Shown piece after piece: positions 1-8,505 of a stretch of DNA of 64,000 bases. Location: contig NZ_JAKRFZ010000023.1 in assembly GCF_022347765.1 (NCBI RefSeq), positions 1 through 64,000 on the forward strand, given 5' to 3'. Both the position numbers and the translations under genes were made by a program. Origin of the DNA: Pseudoalteromonas sp. OOF1S-7. Its GTDB lineage: Bacteria > Pseudomonadota > Gammaproteobacteria > Enterobacterales > Alteromonadaceae. The notes below the pieces were generated by a model, which saw only the letters and a program-made list of their open reading frames with translations, was not told the origin of the DNA and did not search any database. The stretch's first letter is position 1, and each line of letters starts with the position of its first letter.

Positions 1-258
1 TTTTGAAACCGAAGTTTCGTGCTCAATGAATTCTGATTTTGTCTGTTTCTACTTTTCAAAAAAGTAAAATCAAAACGAATTGACTATGTTAGTCACTCAG
101 TTCAGTTGAGACTCTAAATTTTTGTGCGTCATTCAGTAAAACTGAAATCTGCTGTTAGAACTCAATCTGTACGAGTGCCCACACAGATGATTGCTTCATA
201 TTTTTAAAGAACAAAATAACTAACCCTGGTTAGTTACCGCAGCCTTGCTGCGAAGTGG
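1..258 (-). other. rRNA operon leader (upstream of a 16S gene outside the window)
   Basis: Read on the minus strand this stretch matches the layout of a gammaproteobacterial 16S leader: a boxA-like element, then a segment containing CTGTGTGGGCACTCG as in E. coli rrn leaders, and near the window edge an AATTCATTGAGC/ACGAAACTT segment like the bases just before E. coli 16S. The 16S gene itself should begin a few tens of bases left of base 1, so no rRNA is claimed inside the window. A GC hairpin (239-253) sits between P2 and boxA. The identity rests on layout and remembered E. coli sequence. Confidence 0.8.
201..214 (-). promoter_or_regulatory. boxA-like antitermination site of the rrn leader
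   Basis: The minus strand reads TTGTTCTTTAAAAA, close to the rrn boxA core TGCTCTTTAACA. It lies downstream of both promoters and just before the conserved GTGTGGGCACTCG segment, which is where boxA is expected. It would load the Nus antitermination complex on the rRNA transcript. Confidence 0.6.
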
Positions 259-264
259 AGCGCC

Positions 265-292
265 ATATTAACCGCTTCACTTTTAAAGTCAA
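265..292 (-). promoter_or_regulatory. rrn P2 promoter
   Basis: On the minus strand there is a -35 TTGACT (287-292), a 16-bp spacer and a -10 TAATAT (265-270), followed by a GC-rich discriminator (GGCGC). It lies about 125 bp inside P1, the usual P1/P2 arrangement of gammaproteobacterial rRNA operons. Confidence 0.7.
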
Positions 293-389
293 CTAGAAAA
301 TTTAATTTTTCTTAATTAAGCTTTCCGCTTGGCTTCACGTCACTTGGCGCGTTGCTTTTCAGCGTTGTGCCCCGTGTCGGTGGATGCGC

Positions 390-417
390 ATTATAGGGAA
401 ATCGAAACCCAGCGCAA
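390..417 (-). promoter_or_regulatory. rrn P1 promoter
   Basis: On the minus strand a -35 TTGCGC (412-417), a 16-bp spacer and a consensus -10 TATAAT (390-395) are followed by GCGC. The GC-rich discriminator is typical of stringently controlled rRNA promoters. An A/T-rich stretch lies upstream at about 418-450 and could act as an UP element. Confidence 0.7.
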
Positions 418-582
418 CCCCTTTTTTGAAGAAAAGTGAGAAAAACAGGTTGTTCGCGCAAAAACAAAGCAAAACGTTCATTTATGCACCTTTTCCTAGC
501 GGATATTTCCTCATTTTCTGTACAAGCATTCTGATTTTATACAAAATCCCTGCCGAATCATTTGATTAAAAATAGGAAGATA

Positions 583-1185
583 ATGAAAAAGTTCAGTCTA
601 GCAGTCATAGCAGCGCTCTCCACAACGACTTTTGCATCGGAAGAAAGCCCCAGCCCTTTTTCCTTCTCTGCAACTGCAGGTTATACTTTTGGTGGTGATA
701 CACTCGGAACACTGGTATATGAAGACGATAGCGACAACAGCGTAAAAGCAGGGTCGGGGTTGATCCTTGGTGGTGGATTCAACTACGCGCTAAGCCAGAA
801 GTTTGATGTTCGCCTGAACGCGGCAATACACCTTGATTCCGCCGATGCAGAAAACGGCGACTTCACATTTAGCCGTTTAGCATGGGAAGCCATTCCATAT
901 TATAAAGTAAGTGAACAAATCAAGCTGGGACTCGGCGCAGGTATAGACTCAGCTGTAGAGCTAGAAAATGACTTTGGTGACGACCTCGAGTTCGACAGCG
1001 CAGGCAAATTCATCGTGTCAGGTATGTACAGTTTTGAAAACTGGAGTGCCAGTCTTGAGTTCAGATACAGCATCGTAGAATATGAAGTAGCAAAAGTTGG
1101 TAGGTATTCTGTTGTAGACGATCTTGCACGTGAAAATAAAGTAGATGCAAATCACGTTGGTATTCTGCTTCACTGGAACTTTTAA
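583..1185 (+). CDS. small outer-membrane beta-barrel protein, function unknown
   Basis: The 200-residue protein begins with a Sec signal peptide (MKKFSLAVIAALSTTTFA) and continues with alternating amphipathic strands rich in Gly, Tyr and Phe. It ends in HWNF, an aromatic C-terminus typical of barrels inserted by the BAM complex. It resembles OmpA/OmpW-like 8-strand proteins in size. The ATG at 583 is preferred over an ATG at 562 because AGGAAG lies just before it and the signal peptide starts there. It stands alone, divergent from the rrn promoter and convergent with rplQ. The barrel call is firm; no substrate can be inferred. Confidence 0.75.
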   Translation: MKKFSLAVIAALSTTTFASEESPSPFSFSATAGYTFGGDTLGTLVYEDDSDNSVKAGSGLILGGGFNYALSQKFDVRLNAAIHLDSADAENGDFTFSRLAWEAIPYYKVSEQIKLGLGAGIDSAVELENDFGDDLEFDSAGKFIVSGMYSFENWSASLEFRYSIVEYEVAKVGRYSVVDDLARENKVDANHVGILLHWNF

Positions 1186-1228
1186 GCCAATGAGATAATT
1201 CAGGCGAAATGCGTTACAGCAGACGTAG

Positions 1229-1254
1229 AAAAGCCGGGCATTGCCCGGCTTTTC
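1229..1254. terminator. bidirectional terminator between the barrel gene and rplQ
   Basis: A stem GCCGGGCA/TTGCCCGGC is flanked by A-runs on the left and T-runs on the right, so it can stop transcription from both convergent sides: the barrel gene on plus and the alpha operon on minus. Confidence 0.85.
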
Positions 1255-1274
1255 TGTGTCTTAACTAGTAAGAC

Positions 1275-1676
1275 TTACTCTGCAGACTGCGCGTCTTCTT
1301 GAACTTCTTTAGTCGCAACTGGGCGATCTAGTAGTTCAATGTAAGCCATTGGCGCATTGTCACCTGCACGGAAGCCACACTTCAGAATACGAGTGTAACC
1401 ACCTGGACGATCCGCGAAACGAGGACCGATCTCAGAGAACAATTTACCAACTACTTCTTTATCACGCGTGCGAGCAAACGCTAAACGACGGTTTGCTACG
1501 CTGTCAGTCTTAGCCAGTGTGATTAAAGGTTCAATTACACGGCGCAACTCTTTCGCTTTAGGCAAAGTTGTTTTGATGATTTCGTGCTTCACCAAAGAAC
1601 CAGCCATGTTGCTGAACATCGCTTTGCGATGGCTGCTGTTACGGTTTAATTGACGACCACTCTTACGATGGCGCAT
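1275..1676 (-). CDS. rplQ: 50S ribosomal protein L17
   Basis: The 133-residue protein starts MRHRKSGRQLNRNSSHRKAM, the highly conserved N-terminus of bacterial L17, which binds 23S rRNA near the exit tunnel. The C-terminal tail is acidic and variable as usual. It is the last gene of the alpha operon, 39 bp after rpoA, and is followed by the terminator at 1229-1254. Confidence 0.98.
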   Translation of the reverse strand: MRHRKSGRQLNRNSSHRKAMFSNMAGSLVKHEIIKTTLPKAKELRRVIEPLITLAKTDSVANRRLAFARTRDKEVVGKLFSEIGPRFADRPGGYTRILKCGFRAGDNAPMAYIELLDRPVATKEVQEDAQSAE

Positions 1677-1715
1677 GACCCTATCCTTCTAACTAAACTA
1701 ATATAGTAACTTAGA

Positions 1716-2702
1716 TTACTCAGCCAGACTTGCAGGTGGCCAGTTTTCCAGGCGCATACCCAGAGAAAGACCACGTGAAGCTAGCACGTCTTTAATTTCA
1801 GTCAGAGACTTCTTACCAAGGTTTGGTGTTTTCAGAAGCTCAACTTCAGTACGCTGTACTAAGTCACCGATATATTGAATTTGCTCGGCTTTCAGACAGT
1901 TCGCAGAACGTACAGTTAGCTCTAAGTCATCGACTGGACGAAGCAGAATAGGATCGAACTCTGGCTTCTCTTCTTTTTCTTCCGGCTCAGAAACATCACG
2001 TAAGTCTACGAATGCTTCCAGCTGCTCAGCAAGAATAGTAGACGCACGACGGATCGCTTCTTCAGGATCCAAAGTGCCGTTCGTTTCCATATCGATGATT
2101 AGTTTATCTAAGTCTGTGCGTTGCTCAACACGAGCTGACTCAACCGAGTACGCAATACGCTCAACCGGGCTGAATGATGCATCAAGCAGCAAACGGCCGA
2201 TTGGACGCTCATCGTCATCAGAGGATAAACGACTAGACGCCGGTACATAACCGCGACCACGCTCAACGCGAATGCGCATGCTGATCTCACTATTGTCAGC
2301 CGTAAGGTGACAGATCACATGCTCAGGGTTGGCAATAGTCACGTCTCCGTCGTGCTGGATATCAGCCGCAGTCACAGGGCCTACACCAGACTTAGTCAGG
2401 GTAAGGAAAACTTCATCTTTACCTTCTAGAGATACTGCCAGACCTTTCAGGTTCAACAGAATTTCAATGATGTCTTCTTGTACGCCTTCTTTCGCGCTGT
2501 ACTCGTGCAATACACCGTCAATTTCAACTTCTGTCACAGCACAACCAGGCATAGATGAAAGAAGTATACGACGTAGAGCATTGCCTAGTGTGTGGCCGAA
2601 ACCACGCTCCAGAGGCTCTAAAACTACTTTAGAACGCGTTGAGCTTACAGCGTCGATATCGACTAATCTTGGTTTTAGGAATTCGGTTACAGAACCCTGC
2701 AT
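1716..2702 (-). CDS. rpoA: RNA polymerase alpha subunit
   Basis: At 328 residues this has the length of gammaproteobacterial alpha. The N-terminal dimerisation domain carries the conserved block around ERGFGHTLGNALRRILLSSM. The C-terminal DNA- and activator-binding domain contains ELLKTPNLGKKSLTEIKDVL, which includes the helix-hairpin-helix. It lies between rpsD and rplQ in the alpha operon, so polymerase subunit supply is coupled to ribosomal proteins. Confidence 0.99.
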   Translation of the reverse strand: MQGSVTEFLKPRLVDIDAVSSTRSKVVLEPLERGFGHTLGNALRRILLSSMPGCAVTEVEIDGVLHEYSAKEGVQEDIIEILLNLKGLAVSLEGKDEVFLTLTKSGVGPVTAADIQHDGDVTIANPEHVICHLTADNSEISMRIRVERGRGYVPASSRLSSDDDERPIGRLLLDASFSPVERIAYSVESARVEQRTDLDKLIIDMETNGTLDPEEAIRRASTILAEQLEAFVDLRDVSEPEEKEEKPEFDPILLRPVDDLELTVRSANCLKAEQIQYIGDLVQRTEVELLKTPNLGKKSLTEIKDVLASRGLSLGMRLENWPPASLAE

Positions 2703-2726
2703 TTTATCCTCTCTTAACTCTTAACT

Positions 2727-3347
2727 TTACTTCGAGTAAAGTTCGACGATTAGTTGTTCGTTAATGTCCGCAGACAGATCAGAACGCTCTGGTAGGCGCT
2801 TGAAAGTACCTTCCATTTTTGAACCGTCAACTTCAATCCAAGTTGGCTTTTCGCGTTGCTCAGCCAACTCTAGAGCAGCGATGATACGCGCTTGCTTTTT
2901 AGACTTCTCGCGAATTACTACCACGTCTTCTGGAGTAACTACGAAAGAAGGGATATTAACAACACGACCATTAACCATAATCGCTTTGTGGCTTACTAGC
3001 TGACGAGCTTCAGCACGTGTGCTTGCAAAACCCATGCGATATACAACATTGTCCAGACGTTGCTCTAGAAGCTGAAGCAGGTTTTCACCTGTGTTGCCTT
3101 TAAGGCGAGCAGCTTCTTTGTAGTAGTTACGGAATTGCTTTTCAAGTACACCGTAGATACGACGAACTTTTTGCTTTTCACGTAGCTGTAGACCGTAGTC
3201 AGATAGACGACCTTTACGTGCGCCGTGCTGACCAGGTGCTGTTTCTAGTTTACACTTAGAGTCAATAGCTCTTACGCCGCTTTTAAGGAACAGGTCAGTA
3301 CCTTCACGACGACTCAGCTTGAGCTTAGGGCCCAAATATCTTGCCAT
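2727..3347 (-). CDS. rpsD: 30S ribosomal protein S4
   Basis: The 206-residue protein starts MARYLGPKLKLSRREGTDL and contains the S4 RNA-binding domain (RLDNVVYRMGFASTRAEARQ). S4 nucleates 30S assembly on 16S rRNA. In E. coli it is also the translational repressor of the alpha operon. The alpha leader target is visible at 4118-4200, so the same feedback is expected here. Confidence 0.99.
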   Translation of the reverse strand: MARYLGPKLKLSRREGTDLFLKSGVRAIDSKCKLETAPGQHGARKGRLSDYGLQLREKQKVRRIYGVLEKQFRNYYKEAARLKGNTGENLLQLLEQRLDNVVYRMGFASTRAEARQLVSHKAIMVNGRVVNIPSFVVTPEDVVVIREKSKKQARIIAALELAEQREKPTWIEVDGSKMEGTFKRLPERSDLSADINEQLIVELYSK

Positions 3348-3369
3348 GTTCTTTCTCCTAACCTATTAA

Positions 3370-3756
3370 TTATACGCGACGTTTCTTCGGTGGACGACAA
3401 CCATTATGTGGGATTGGCGTCACGTCAGTGATGTTTGTGATACGGAAACCAGCAGCATTCAATGCACGAACAGCAGACTCACGGCCTGGACCTGGACCTT
3501 TGATGAATACTTCTAGGTTCTTAAGACCGTACTCTTGAGCAGCAGTACCTGCACGCTCCGCAGCAACCTGTGCAGCGAAAGGAGTAGACTTACGAGAACC
3601 ACGGAAACCTGAACCACCTGCAGTCGCCCAAGAAAGAGCATTGCCTTGACGGTCAGTGATGGTCACAATCGTGTTGTTGAAAGATGCATGAACGTGAGCC
3701 ATGCCGTCAACAACCTGCTTTTTGACCTTTTTACGACGAATTGGTGCTTTTGCCAT
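3370..3756 (-). CDS. rpsK: 30S ribosomal protein S11
   Basis: The 128-residue protein carries the family block GMAHVHASFNNTIVTITDRQ and the C-terminal PHNGCRPPKKRRV. S11 is on the 30S platform near the mRNA exit. It sits 22 bp upstream of rpsD and 13 bp downstream of rpsM in the alpha operon. Confidence 0.99.
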   Translation of the reverse strand: MAKAPIRRKKVKKQVVDGMAHVHASFNNTIVTITDRQGNALSWATAGGSGFRGSRKSTPFAAQVAAERAGTAAQEYGLKNLEVFIKGPGPGRESAVRALNAAGFRITNITDVTPIPHNGCRPPKKRRV

Positions 3757-3769
3757 AACTTACCCCACC

Positions 3770-4126
3770 TTATTTCTTGATAGGCTTGCGAGGACCCTTA
3801 CGAGTACGCGCGTTAGTCTTAGTACGCTGACCACGTAGTGGAAGCGAACGACGGTGACGTAAGCCACGGAAACAACCAAGGTCCATAAGACGCTTGATGT
3901 TTAGTGTAACTTCACGACGAAGATCACCTTCAACAGTGTACTTGCCAACTTCTTCACGAAGGATGTCAAGAGTTTCGTCGTTTAAATCGCCGATTTTAGT
4001 AGTTTCAGCGATACCTGTCGCAGCTAAGATAGCCTTAGCGCGAGTTTTACCTACACCATAGATGCTTGTTAAACCGATAACAGCATGCTTATGATCAGGA
4101 ACGTTAATGCCTGCGATACGGGCCAC
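3770..4126 (-). CDS. rpsM: 30S ribosomal protein S13
   Basis: From the GTG at 4126 the protein is 118 residues, (M)ARIAGINVPDHKHAVIG onward, with the C-terminal basic tail TNARTRKGPRKPIKK. An in-frame ATG at 4132 would add two residues but leaves only 2 nt after the AGGAG ribosome-binding site; the GTG has an 8-nt spacing. GTG is also the start E. coli uses inside the S4-controlled alpha leader. S13 lies at the 30S head and contacts the 50S subunit. It is the first gene after the alpha leader. Confidence 0.97.
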   Translation of the reverse strand: MARIAGINVPDHKHAVIGLTSIYGVGKTRAKAILAATGIAETTKIGDLNDETLDILREEVGKYTVEGDLRREVTLNIKRLMDLGCFRGLRHRRSLPLRGQRTKTNARTRKGPRKPIKK

Positions 4127-4200
4127 TAACATATCTCCTATAAATAAACCTGATTATCATCTTGCTGGAAAGCCCGTATAGGATACCCAACCGACATTCA
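4118..4200 (-). promoter_or_regulatory. alpha operon leader, S4-binding translational repressor site
   Basis: The minus strand before rpsM contains a GGGTATCC...TACGGGCTTTCCAGCA segment and then TAGGAGATATGTTAGTGGCC. This closely follows the E. coli alpha mRNA leader, whose nested pseudoknot is bound by S4 and buries the rpsM GTG start (Rfam family Alpha_RBS). The match is from memory of the E. coli sequence; the pairing was not folded by computer. Confidence 0.75.
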
Positions 4201-4218
4201 GGTTTTACCAATGAAACA

Positions 4219-4239
4219 GGCTAAGTAGATTACTTAGCC
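4219..4239 (-). other. hairpin between rpmJ and rpsM
   Basis: A 9-bp stem (GGCTAAGTA/TACTTAGCC, loop GAT) lies between the end of rpmJ and the alpha leader. There is no U-run, so it may be an mRNA processing or attenuation element between the spc and alpha transcripts rather than a full terminator. Confidence 0.5.
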
Positions 4240-4255
4240 TGCACGACTAGATTTC

Positions 4256-4369
4256 TTAGCCTTGCCTTTGCTTGTGCTTAGGCTCACTGCAGATCACGCG
4301 TACCACACCGGCACGTTTGATAACTTTACAGTTACGGCAGATTTTCTTAACGGAAGCACGTACTTTCAT
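4256..4369 (-). CDS. rpmJ: 50S ribosomal protein L36
   Basis: This 37-residue gene encodes MKVRASVKKICRNCKVIK followed by a short basic segment ending PKHKQRQG. The Cys-X2-Cys...Cys...His zinc-finger pattern marks the zinc-bound form of L36. It follows secY at 22 bp and ends the spc operon, as in E. coli (secX). Confidence 0.97.
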   Translation of the reverse strand: MKVRASVKKICRNCKVIKRAGVVRVICSEPKHKQRQG

Positions 4370-4391
4370 TACTCAACTCCGTAAACAGACC

Positions 4392-5720
4392 TTAGCGGCC
4401 GTAGCCTTTAAGGTTCGCTTTTTTCAGCACAGAATCATACTGATGAGACATCAGATGGGTCTGTACTTGTGCCATAAAGTCCATGATAACCACAACGATA
4501 ATCAAGATTGATGTACCGCCGAAGTAGAACGGCGTTTGCCACGCCATGGTCATAAACTCGGGCACCAGACAGATAAAGGTAATATACAACGCACCGGCCA
4601 AAGTCAGGCGTGTCATTACTTTATCAATGTATTTAGATGTCTGCTCACCTGGGCGAATGCCTGGAATAAATGCGCCAGATTTCTTCAGGTTGTCTGCTGT
4701 CTCACGCGGGTTAAATACCAACGCAGTGTAGAAGAAGCAGAAGAAGATAATCGCTGCTGCAAGTACCATCGCATACAGAGGCTGACCAGGAGTCAACACT
4801 GCAGAGACGGCTTGTAAGAAGTCAGCAACTGGACCTTCACCTTGACCGAACCAGCTTGCAATTGTACCAGGGAACAAAATGATGCTGCTAGCAAAGATTG
4901 GTGGAATAACACCCGCCATGTTTACTTTCAATGGTAAATGCGTGCTCTGCGCTGCGAAGACCTGACGGCCTTGCTGACGTTTTGCGTAGTTAACAACGAT
5001 ACGACGTTGACCACGCTCAAAGAACACTACCAAATAAGTTACAGCGAATACGATTACCGCAATCACAACCAAAGCTAATACGTTCAGATCACCTTGACGC
5101 GCCATTTCTGCTGTCGAACCGATTGCAGACGGCAGGTTAGCTACAATACCAACAAAAATCAGAACTGAGATACCGTTACCAATACCGCGCTCTGTGATTT
5201 GTTCGCCCAACCACATCAGGAACATAGTACCGGTTACTAAGCTCACCACAGCGGTGAAGTAGAAACCGAAACCAGGATTTACGACCAACCCATCCATCAT
5301 ATTAGGGAGGTTAGTGGCAATACCGATAGACTGGAATGTAGCAAGCACAAGCGTACCATAACGCGTGTACTGACTGATCTTCTTACGACCTTGCTCACCT
5401 TCTTTCTTAAGCTCTATCATCGCAGGATGTATGTGCGTTAATAGCTGCATAATAATTGAAGCTGAGATATAGGGCATAATACCCAGCGCGAGTACCGAGG
5501 CACGCTCAAGCGCACCACCGCTGAACATGTTGAACATTTCAACAATGGTGCCCTTTTGTTGCTCGAAGAATTCGGCAAGTACGGCGGCATCAATCCCAGG
5601 GATCGGCACGAACGAACCTAAACGGTAAATAATGATAGCACCCAATACAAACAGTAGTCGGCGCTTCAGTTCCGCTAGCCCACTCTGTGCGCTTTGCATA
5701 TCTTGACCTGGTTTAGCCAT
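4392..5720 (-). CDS. secY: protein translocase subunit SecY
   Basis: The 442-residue protein has ten membrane segments and the conserved plug and pore regions, with an N-terminus of the form LKRRLLFVLGAIIIYRLGSF. SecY forms the SecYEG channel in the inner membrane. It sits between rplO and rpmJ in the standard spc order. Confidence 0.99.
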   Translation of the reverse strand: MAKPGQDMQSAQSGLAELKRRLLFVLGAIIIYRLGSFVPIPGIDAAVLAEFFEQQKGTIVEMFNMFSGGALERASVLALGIMPYISASIIMQLLTHIHPAMIELKKEGEQGRKKISQYTRYGTLVLATFQSIGIATNLPNMMDGLVVNPGFGFYFTAVVSLVTGTMFLMWLGEQITERGIGNGISVLIFVGIVANLPSAIGSTAEMARQGDLNVLALVVIAVIVFAVTYLVVFFERGQRRIVVNYAKRQQGRQVFAAQSTHLPLKVNMAGVIPPIFASSIILFPGTIASWFGQGEGPVADFLQAVSAVLTPGQPLYAMVLAAAIIFFCFFYTALVFNPRETADNLKKSGAFIPGIRPGEQTSKYIDKVMTRLTLAGALYITFICLVPEFMTMAWQTPFYFGGTSILIIVVVIMDFMAQVQTHLMSHQYDSVLKKANLKGYGR

Positions 5721-5731
5721 AGTGTACTTCC

Positions 5732-6166
5732 TTAGTCTTCTACCTTGCCTCCGGCAGCTTCGATAGCTTCGCGAGCACCTTTAGACACTTTGATGCCTTT
5801 AACGGTAACTGCGCGTGAAACTTCGCCAGATTTAACAACTTTTACGAACTGGATGTTCTTTTTAACGATACCAGCTGCTTGTAACGCGTTTACGTCTACC
5901 ACATCGCCTTCAACTTTAGCGATTTCGTATAGGTTAACTTCTGTAGATACTAGTGATTTACGAGAAGTGAAACCGAACTTAGGCAGACGACGTTGCATAG
6001 GCATTTGACCGCCTTCGAAACCAACGCGTACTTTACCGCCTGAGCGTGATTTTTGACCTTTGTGACCACGACCACCAGTCTTACCAAGACCAGAACCGAT
6101 ACCACGGCCAACACGCTTACCAGCTGTCTTTGCACCAGCAGCAGGTGAAAGTGTATTCAAATGCAT
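5732..6166 (-). CDS. rplO: 50S ribosomal protein L15
   Basis: The 144-residue protein begins MHLNTLSPAAGAKTAGKRVG with the glycine-rich basic stretch (GRGIGSGLGKTGGRGHKGQ) typical of L15. It is a late 50S assembly protein. It lies 4 bp after rpmD and 11 bp before secY. Confidence 0.99.
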   Translation of the reverse strand: MHLNTLSPAAGAKTAGKRVGRGIGSGLGKTGGRGHKGQKSRSGGKVRVGFEGGQMPMQRRLPKFGFTSRKSLVSTEVNLYEIAKVEGDVVDVNALQAAGIVKKNIQFVKVVKSGEVSRAVTVKGIKVSKGAREAIEAAGGKVED

Positions 6167-6170
6167 CGAA

Positions 6171-6350
6171 TTAACCCTCTACCTTAACCATGTAAGAAAC
6201 TTGGTTGATCATACCGCGAACTGCTGGCGTATCTTCTAGCTCAACAGTGTGGTTGATACGACGTAAACCAAGGCCACGTAATGTAGCTTTATGCTTCGGT
6301 AAACGACCGATTGAGCTACGTACTTGAGTTACTTTTACTGTGTTTGCCAT
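6171..6350 (-). CDS. rpmD: 50S ribosomal protein L30
   Basis: A 59-residue gene encoding MANTVKVTQVRSSIGRLPKH and continuing to VSYMVKVEG, a full-length bacterial L30. The order rpsE-rpmD-rplO is the standard spc order, with a 6-bp gap to rpsE and 4 bp to rplO. Confidence 0.97.
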   Translation of the reverse strand: MANTVKVTQVRSSIGRLPKHKATLRGLGLRRINHTVELEDTPAVRGMINQVSYMVKVEG

Positions 6351-6356
6351 GGTGTC

Positions 6357-6863
6357 TTACCCCAAAATTTCGTCAACGCTAAGACCACGTTTAGCAGCAA
6401 TGCCTTCTGGAGAATTCATGTTCTCTAGAGCGGCAACTGTTGCACGAACGATGTTGATCGGGTTAGTAGAACCGTATGCTTTTGAAAGTACGTTCTGCAC
6501 ACCAGCAACTTCTAGTACTGCACGCATCGCACCACCGGCGATGATACCTGTACCTTCTGATGCAGGCTGCATGTATACTTTAGAACCAGCATGGCGACCC
6601 TTGATAGGGTGCTGCAAAGTATGACCGTTAAGGTCTACTGAGATCATGTTACGACGTGCTTTTTCCATTGCTTTTTGAATAGCAGCTGGAACTTCACGTG
6701 CTTTACCGTAACCGAAACCTACTTTACCTGCGCCGTCACCAACTACAGTCAGTGCTGTGAAGCTAAAGATACGACCACCTTTAACTACTTTAGACACACG
6801 GTTTACCGCGATTAGCTTTTCAGCCAATTCAGGCTGTTGTGCTTTTGCTTCTACGTTAGCCAT
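6357..6863 (-). CDS. rpsE: 30S ribosomal protein S5
   Basis: The 168-residue protein has the S5 N-terminal double-stranded-RNA-binding domain (EKLIAVNRVSKVVKGGRIFS) and the C-terminal domain with the GTGIIAGGAMRAVLEVAG loop. S5 affects decoding accuracy and is the classic spectinomycin-resistance locus. Confidence 0.99.
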   Translation of the reverse strand: MANVEAKAQQPELAEKLIAVNRVSKVVKGGRIFSFTALTVVGDGAGKVGFGYGKAREVPAAIQKAMEKARRNMISVDLNGHTLQHPIKGRHAGSKVYMQPASEGTGIIAGGAMRAVLEVAGVQNVLSKAYGSTNPINIVRATVAALENMNSPEGIAAKRGLSVDEILG

Positions 6864-6872
6864 TGTCTACTC

Positions 6873-7223
6873 CTAGAATTGCAGACCGGCTTCACGCGCT
6901 GCATCAGCAAGCGCCTTCACACGGCCGTGATATTTAAAGCCACTGCGATCAAAAGCGATTTTTTCAACGCCTTTGTCAGCTACGCGCTCAGCGATTGCTT
7001 TACCAACTGCTTGAGCCGCTTCGATGTTGCCTGTGCCTTTAACTGTTTCAGCAATTGCTTTTTCAACAGTAGAAGCAGCAGCCAGCACAGTACCCTCAGC
7101 GTTGATCACTTGAGCGTAAATGTGACGTGGCGTGCGGTGGATAACAAGGCGAGTTGTGCCCTGTTCGATAATATTTCTACGAGTGCGCTTAGCACGACGT
7201 AGACGAGCTGTTTTCTTATCCAT
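6873..7223 (-). CDS. rplR: 50S ribosomal protein L18
   Basis: The 116-residue protein has the basic N-terminus MDKKTARLRRAKRTRRNI and the C-terminal block DRSGFKYHGRVKALADAARE typical of L18, which binds 5S rRNA and helps dock it to the 50S central protuberance. Confidence 0.99.
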   Translation of the reverse strand: MDKKTARLRRAKRTRRNIIEQGTTRLVIHRTPRHIYAQVINAEGTVLAAASTVEKAIAETVKGTGNIEAAQAVGKAIAERVADKGVEKIAFDRSGFKYHGRVKALADAAREAGLQF

Positions 7224-7232
7224 CGTCTTACC

Positions 7233-7763
7233 TTACTTCTTCTTAGCCTCTTTACGACGCACGTATTCGTCAGCATAACGTACACCTTTACCTTTATAAG
7301 GCTCTGGCTCACGGTATGAACGAATGTTCGCAGCAGTTTGACCAACAAGCTGCTTGTCTGCGCCCTTAACAACAATTTCAGTCTGGCTTGGAGCTTCGAT
7401 AGTGATACCCTCAGGGATCTCGAAGTTCACAGGGTGAGAGAAGCCAAGAGTTAAGTCTAATACTTTACCCTTAACTGCCGCACGGTAACCAACACCTACT
7501 AGTTGTAGTTTCTTCTCAAAACCTTCGTTAGCACCGATGATCATGTTGTTGATCAAGGCACGTGCAGTACCTGCTTGAGCCCAAGCATTAGCAACTTCAC
7601 GTGGAGCTGTAGTGATAACGTTGTCGTTAAGTGAAACTTCAACCGCATCGTTGATCGTGCGCGTTAATTCACCATTTTTGCCTTTAACTTTGATGTCCTG
7701 GCCGTTAACTGTAACTTCAACACCGGCAGGAACAGTAATAGGAGCCTTCGCTATACGAGACAT
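7233..7763 (-). CDS. rplF: 50S ribosomal protein L6
   Basis: The 176-residue protein begins MSRIAKAPITVPAGVEVTVN and ends in the conserved PEPYKGKGVRYADEYVRRKE tail. L6 binds near the sarcin-ricin region at the factor-binding site. It lies 13 bp after rpsH and 9 bp before rplR. Confidence 0.99.
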   Translation of the reverse strand: MSRIAKAPITVPAGVEVTVNGQDIKVKGKNGELTRTINDAVEVSLNDNVITTAPREVANAWAQAGTARALINNMIIGANEGFEKKLQLVGVGYRAAVKGKVLDLTLGFSHPVNFEIPEGITIEAPSQTEIVVKGADKQLVGQTAANIRSYREPEPYKGKGVRYADEYVRRKEAKKK

Positions 7764-7776
7764 AGTTCCCCTCCGA

Positions 7777-8169
7777 TTAAGCTACAAAGCCAATGATTTC
7801 ACCACCAACACCAGCGTTACGCGCAGCGCGGTCTGTCATCAGGCCTTTAGAAGTTGATACGATAGCGATACCTAGACCACCCATTACCTTAGGTAATTCG
7901 TCACGTTTCTTATAGATACGTAGACCAGGGCGGCTAACACGCTGGATGTTTTCGATAACAGCTTTGCCTTCGAAGTACTTAAGTTCGATAGTCAATTCTG
8001 CTTTAACGTCACCAGATACTGCGAAGTCACCGATGTAACCTTCGTCTTTTAGTACCTTAGCAATAGCTACTTTCAGCTTTGAAGTTGGCATAGTTACAGA
8101 TACCTTCTTCGCAGTCTGACCGTTACGGATGCGTGTAAACAAATCCGCAATTGGATCTTGCAAGCTCAT
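7777..8169 (-). CDS. rpsH: 30S ribosomal protein S8
   Basis: The 130-residue protein starts MSLQDPIADLFTRIRNGQ and ends with the conserved GLMTDRAARNAGVGGEIIG block. In E. coli S8 represses the spc operon by binding mRNA near rplE. A matching site was not resolved here. Confidence 0.99.
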   Translation of the reverse strand: MSLQDPIADLFTRIRNGQTAKKVSVTMPTSKLKVAIAKVLKDEGYIGDFAVSGDVKAELTIELKYFEGKAVIENIQRVSRPGLRIYKKRDELPKVMGGLGIAIVSTSKGLMTDRAARNAGVGGEIIGFVA

Positions 8170-8189
8170 GTCTTACTCCCGTGATTCTA

Positions 8190-8495
8190 TTACCAACTAG
8201 CCTTTTTAAGGCCAGGAATTTCACCGCGCATAGCAGCTTCGCGAACTTTGATACGGCTCATGCCGAACTTGCGAAGGTAACCATGTGGGCGGCCCGTGAT
8301 GTTACAACGATTACGTTGACGTGAAGGGCTAGAATCGCGTGGTAAAGACTGTAGCTTTAACACTGCATCCCAACGCTCATCATCAGATGCATTAACATCG
8401 CTGATGATAGCTTTTAACGCAGCACGCTTTTCAGCATACTGAGCAACTAATTTAGCACGTTTTACGTCACGTGCTTTCATTGAATTCTTTGCCAT
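8190..8495 (-). CDS. rpsN: 30S ribosomal protein S14 (zinc-free type)
   Basis: The 101-residue protein is the long S14 form without the Cys-X2-Cys zinc motif: MAKNSMKARDVKRAKLVAQY at the start and GLKKASW at the end. S14 joins late at the 30S head. It is 10 bp from rplE and 20 bp from rpsH. Confidence 0.99.
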   Translation of the reverse strand: MAKNSMKARDVKRAKLVAQYAEKRAALKAIISDVNASDDERWDAVLKLQSLPRDSSPSRQRNRCNITGRPHGYLRKFGMSRIKVREAAMRGEIPGLKKASW

Positions 8496-8505
8496 AACCC
8501 TACCC

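Noticed and set aside
1..200. A 16S rRNA gene within the window
   Set aside because: Only the leader is present; the mature 16S start (AGAGTTTGATC) is not found.
384..569. 61-codon open frame at the left end
   Set aside because: It starts inside the rrn P1 promoter, has no ribosome-binding site and no protein-like features.
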